A stretch of DNA of 7,928 nt, taken from assembly GCA_031257715.1 (NCBI GenBank), contig JAIROE010000220.1, forward strand, positions 1-7,928. Reading direction: 5' to 3'. Positions within the stretch are counted from its first letter, which is position 1. Each line of letters starts with the position of its first letter. Both the position numbers and the translations under genes were made by a program. The notes below the pieces were generated by a model. That model was not told the origin of the DNA. It did no database searches and was given only the letters and a program-made list of their open reading frames with translations. Origin of the DNA: Treponema sp. GTDB lineage: Bacteria; Spirochaetota; Spirochaetia; Treponematales; Breznakiellaceae. Positions 6,411 to 7,928 of this stretch are shown here, one piece after another.

Positions 6411-6716
6411 ATGTCCAAAGCGCACAGAGGCAAGGGTATACGGGAATTGGCCGCGCGCGGCAGGGGGAAATGTCCTGTCTGTAAACGGCAAAATGTAAAA
6501 ATCCTCTACGAACAGGAAGCGGGCGAAGTAAAGGTCAAGATTTGCAAAGTCTGCCGCGCCGCCGTCAAACACGGCAGGAAAAGCGTGATCGACACGGCCG
6601 TTGCGGGAAAGTCCGCGGTCAATGAATCCGAAAGCGTTGCGCTGCCGGAGGCTGAAAGTTCGTCCGTTCCGGATGATGCGGCCGCCGGTGCCATGAAGAA
6701 TGTGGTTGCCGAATGA
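6411..6716 (+). CDS. Small zinc-ribbon protein of unknown function, last gene of the ribosomal operon
   Basis: The protein has 101 aa and matches no named family that I can recall. Residues 1-20 are basic and Gly-rich (HRGKGIRE, RGRGK). Residues 21-48 form a probable zinc ribbon: CPVC (21-24) and CKVC (45-48) separated by 20 residues, with Lys/Val-rich strands between them, and a basic stretch follows (AAVKHGRKS, 50-58). Residues about 69-101 are acidic and Ser/Ala-rich and probably disordered. The SD AGGAG (6401-6405) stands 5 nt before the ATG, and only 14 nt separate it from rplQ, so it is very likely co-transcribed. The only stop codon of type TGA in the window ends it, and a terminator follows at once. 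The basic zinc-ribbon core suggests RNA or ribosome binding, which is inference. It could instead be a transcription-related ribbon protein. Confidence 0.85.
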   Translation: MSKAHRGKGIRELAARGRGKCPVCKRQNVKILYEQEAGEVKVKICKVCRAAVKHGRKSVIDTAVAGKSAVNESESVALPEAESSSVPDDAAAGAMKNVVAE

Positions 6717-6717
6717 G

Positions 6718-6759
6718 ATCATTCCGCTGTAAACAGGCGGGATGATTAATCTTTATTTT
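6718..6759 (+). terminator. Rho-independent terminator of the ribosomal operon
   Basis: ATCATTCCGCT (6718-6728) pairs with GGCGGGATGAT (6736-6746) over 11 bp with two G-U pairs, around the 7-nt loop GTAAACA. The T-rich run TTAATCTTTATTTT follows (6747-6759). It starts one base after the stop codon of the zinc-ribbon gene. The T-rich tail lies inside the last codons of the convergent - strand gene, whose stop codon begins at the base of the stem. No T-run follows the stem on the - strand, so termination appears to be one-way. Confidence 0.85.
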
Positions 6760-7928
6760 CCATGTTGTTTTTGGCAAAAGGATTTTCCGTGAGTATTTCG
6801 GAAGGGAATATTCTTTTCGCCAGGCCGGTAAAATAAGAAATGCTGATTTCATTTGCAGACCGGTGGCGCTTCGCAAGATCGTTTGAATACTCTGAAAGAG
6901 GATATACCCTGAAATTGATGAAGCCCTCTTCATAGTGGGTTACCACCGGGATGATCCCCGACTGATCGACGGCCGCAACGCCGTTTTCCTTTTTTATGCG
7001 AACATAGGCAAGGGCTCCAAGGAGTCTGGGACTCGGGATCTGGGCGGAAAGAAAATTTCCCAGTGAATAGAAGCAGAGCGTTTGACCGCCGGACCGCTCT
7101 ATAATTTCGACAGGCTGAATGACATGGGGATGGTGGCCGAGGATGAGATCCGCGCCGTGTTCCGCAAGGAACCGGGCCGCTTTCTTTTGGGTACCGTTGG
7201 GCTCATGTTCGTATTCATTGCCCCAGTGCATGGACACGACAAGAAAATCGCAGAGGGGGCGCAAGGCGTTCATTTCTTCGGCCATGGTTTTTTCATCGGC
7301 AAGGGAGGCAAGCCACGGCTTGCCACGGGGAAGGGGAAGGCCGTTGGTCCCGTACGTGTAGGACAGGAAGCCTGTGCGTATGTTGTTCCGCTCGACAATG
7401 ACAGGCCGCCGTCTTTCTTCTTCGGAACGGTGTATTCCCAGATACCTGATGCCGGGAACGGTATCCCAATAATCCATGGTCGCAAAGACCGCCATTTCCC
7501 CCTTGTCCATGACATGGTTATTTGCGTGATTGATGACGTCGAAGCCTGCCGCGGCGACGGCGGCCCCCAGTTCCCGCGGCGAATTGAAACGCGGGTATCC
7601 TGAAAAGCCGAATTCCGCACCGCCGAGCACTGTTTCCTGATTTATGAAGGCAAGATCCGCACCCTGAATGTAGGGCATAATTTCGGAATAATTGGCGGTA
7701 AAGTCGTAGCTTTTCCCCGGAGGAGGCGGACGTATCATCGGATCATGGTATAGATTGTCCCCGGCGGCGATAAGGGTAAGGTAATAAAGGGGATTTTCCT
7801 CCGGCCTCGCGCCGGCAGACTGCTCGCCGGCAGGCTGTATGCCGGCAAGCTGCCGATCGATGAAAGGGGGGGAAGGCTTCGGAGCAGTTGTGATGCGCGT
7901 TTGCAACGTGCATGAAAAAAAGAGAAAC
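6746..7928 (-). CDS. CapA/PgsA-family lipoprotein (PF09587), 5' end outside window
   Basis: This belongs to the family of CapA/PgsA, known from poly-gamma-glutamate capsule synthesis and built like metallophosphatases. The frame stays open to the window edge. Its first visible residues read FLFFSC, the end of a signal peptide with a relaxed spirochaete-type lipobox, so the mature protein probably starts at Cys (codon 7910-7912) as an outward-facing lipoprotein of about 388 residues. Counting from that Cys, a Pro-rich linker holds a three-fold pentapeptide repeat (about 20-34). The catalytic-like motifs follow: GDNLYHD (51-57), NQET (91-94), NHANNH (128-133), SMHWGNEYEHEPN (227-239), GHHPHVIQPVE (259-269) and YSLGNF (282-287). 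All expected Asp, Asn and His positions seem present. A TTG at 7904-7906 has been a possible start but would cut off the lipobox. No other capsule genes are visible, so the substrate is unknown. Confidence 0.88.
   Translation of the reverse strand, partial: FLFFSCTLQTRITTAPKPSPPFIDRQLAGIQPAGEQSAGARPEENPLYYLTLIAAGDNLYHDPMIRPPPPGKSYDFTANYSEIMPYIQGADLAFINQETVLGGAEFGFSGYPRFNSPRELGAAVAAAGFDVINHANNHVMDKGEMAVFATMDYWDTVPGIRYLGIHRSEEERRRPVIVERNNIRTGFLSYTYGTNGLPLPRGKPWLASLADEKTMAEEMNALRPLCDFLVVSMHWGNEYEHEPNGTQKKAARFLAEHGADLILGHHPHVIQPVEIIERSGGQTLCFYSLGNFLSAQIPSPRLLGALAYVRIKKENGVAAVDQSGIIPVVTHYEEGFINFRVYPLSEYSNDLAKRHRSANEISISYFTGLAKRIFPSEILTENPFAKNNMENKD
7811..7855 (-). repeat. Three 15-bp tandem repeats encoding pentapeptides in the lipoprotein linker
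   Basis: On the + strand each unit starts with GCCGGCA and has CTG at positions 10-12: 7811-7825, 7826-7840 and 7841-7855. On the coding strand they read RQLAG, IQPAG and EQSAG, so the pattern is xQxAG three times. The 15-bp unit keeps the frame, which allows copy number changes without breaking the gene. The repeats sit between the lipidated Cys and the folded domain. The palindrome GCCGGC in each unit may also form small hairpins. Confidence 0.85.

Noticed and set aside
7082..7603. Open + strand frame (173 codons) inside the CapA-like gene
   Set aside because: The - strand frame contains all family motifs; the + strand product has none and no SD.

Overview
The window is the distal part of a bacterial S10-spc-alpha ribosomal protein cluster on the + strand, followed by one convergent gene on the - strand. 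The order is rplF (3' end only), rplR, rpsE, rpmD, rplO, secY, rpmJ, rpsM, rpsK, rpsD, rpoA, rplQ and a small zinc-ribbon protein of unknown function, then a rho-independent terminator. A CapA/PgsA-family (PF09587) lipoprotein gene runs back towards the terminator. The order matches Escherichia coli from rplF to rplQ, and there is no adk, map or infA between secY and rpmJ as in many Firmicutes.

Organism: by eye the GC content is a little over 50 percent. The ribosomal proteins look Treponema-like, above all L36 (start [20 protein letters not shown]), L18 and L17. The CapA-family protein has a relaxed lipobox (LFFS-C) of the kind spirochaetes use. I infer a spirochaete, perhaps a moderate-GC treponeme such as the termite-gut group. 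This rests on recognition of protein sequences, not on a tree.

Layout: bases 1-3212 are a tightly packed spc-type block from rplF to secY, with translational coupling: stop codons merged with Shine-Dalgarno (SD) sequences, a 1-nt gap at rpsE/rpmD and an 8-nt overlap at rplO/secY. Bases 3213-3339 are the largest gap. It has an 11-bp tandem repeat, a good sigma-70-like promoter (TTGACG, 17 nt, TTTAAT), a hairpin and a strong SD for rpmJ. Bases 3340-6396 are the alpha-type block (rpmJ to rplQ), with a 10-bp GNRA-loop hairpin before rpsK and an 11-nt overlap at rpoA/rplQ. Bases 6411-6716 are the zinc-ribbon gene, apparently in the same transcript. Its terminator (6718-6759) reaches into the 3' end of the - strand gene, which fills the rest of the window and runs off its right edge.

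The + strand genes encode ribosomal subunit proteins, the SecY translocation channel and the RNA polymerase alpha subunit, so ribosomes, secretion and transcription are produced together. The zinc-ribbon protein is the only unexplained member and the best candidate for something undescribed. I see no phage, transposon, CRISPR array or defence system; most of this window is ordinary core genome.
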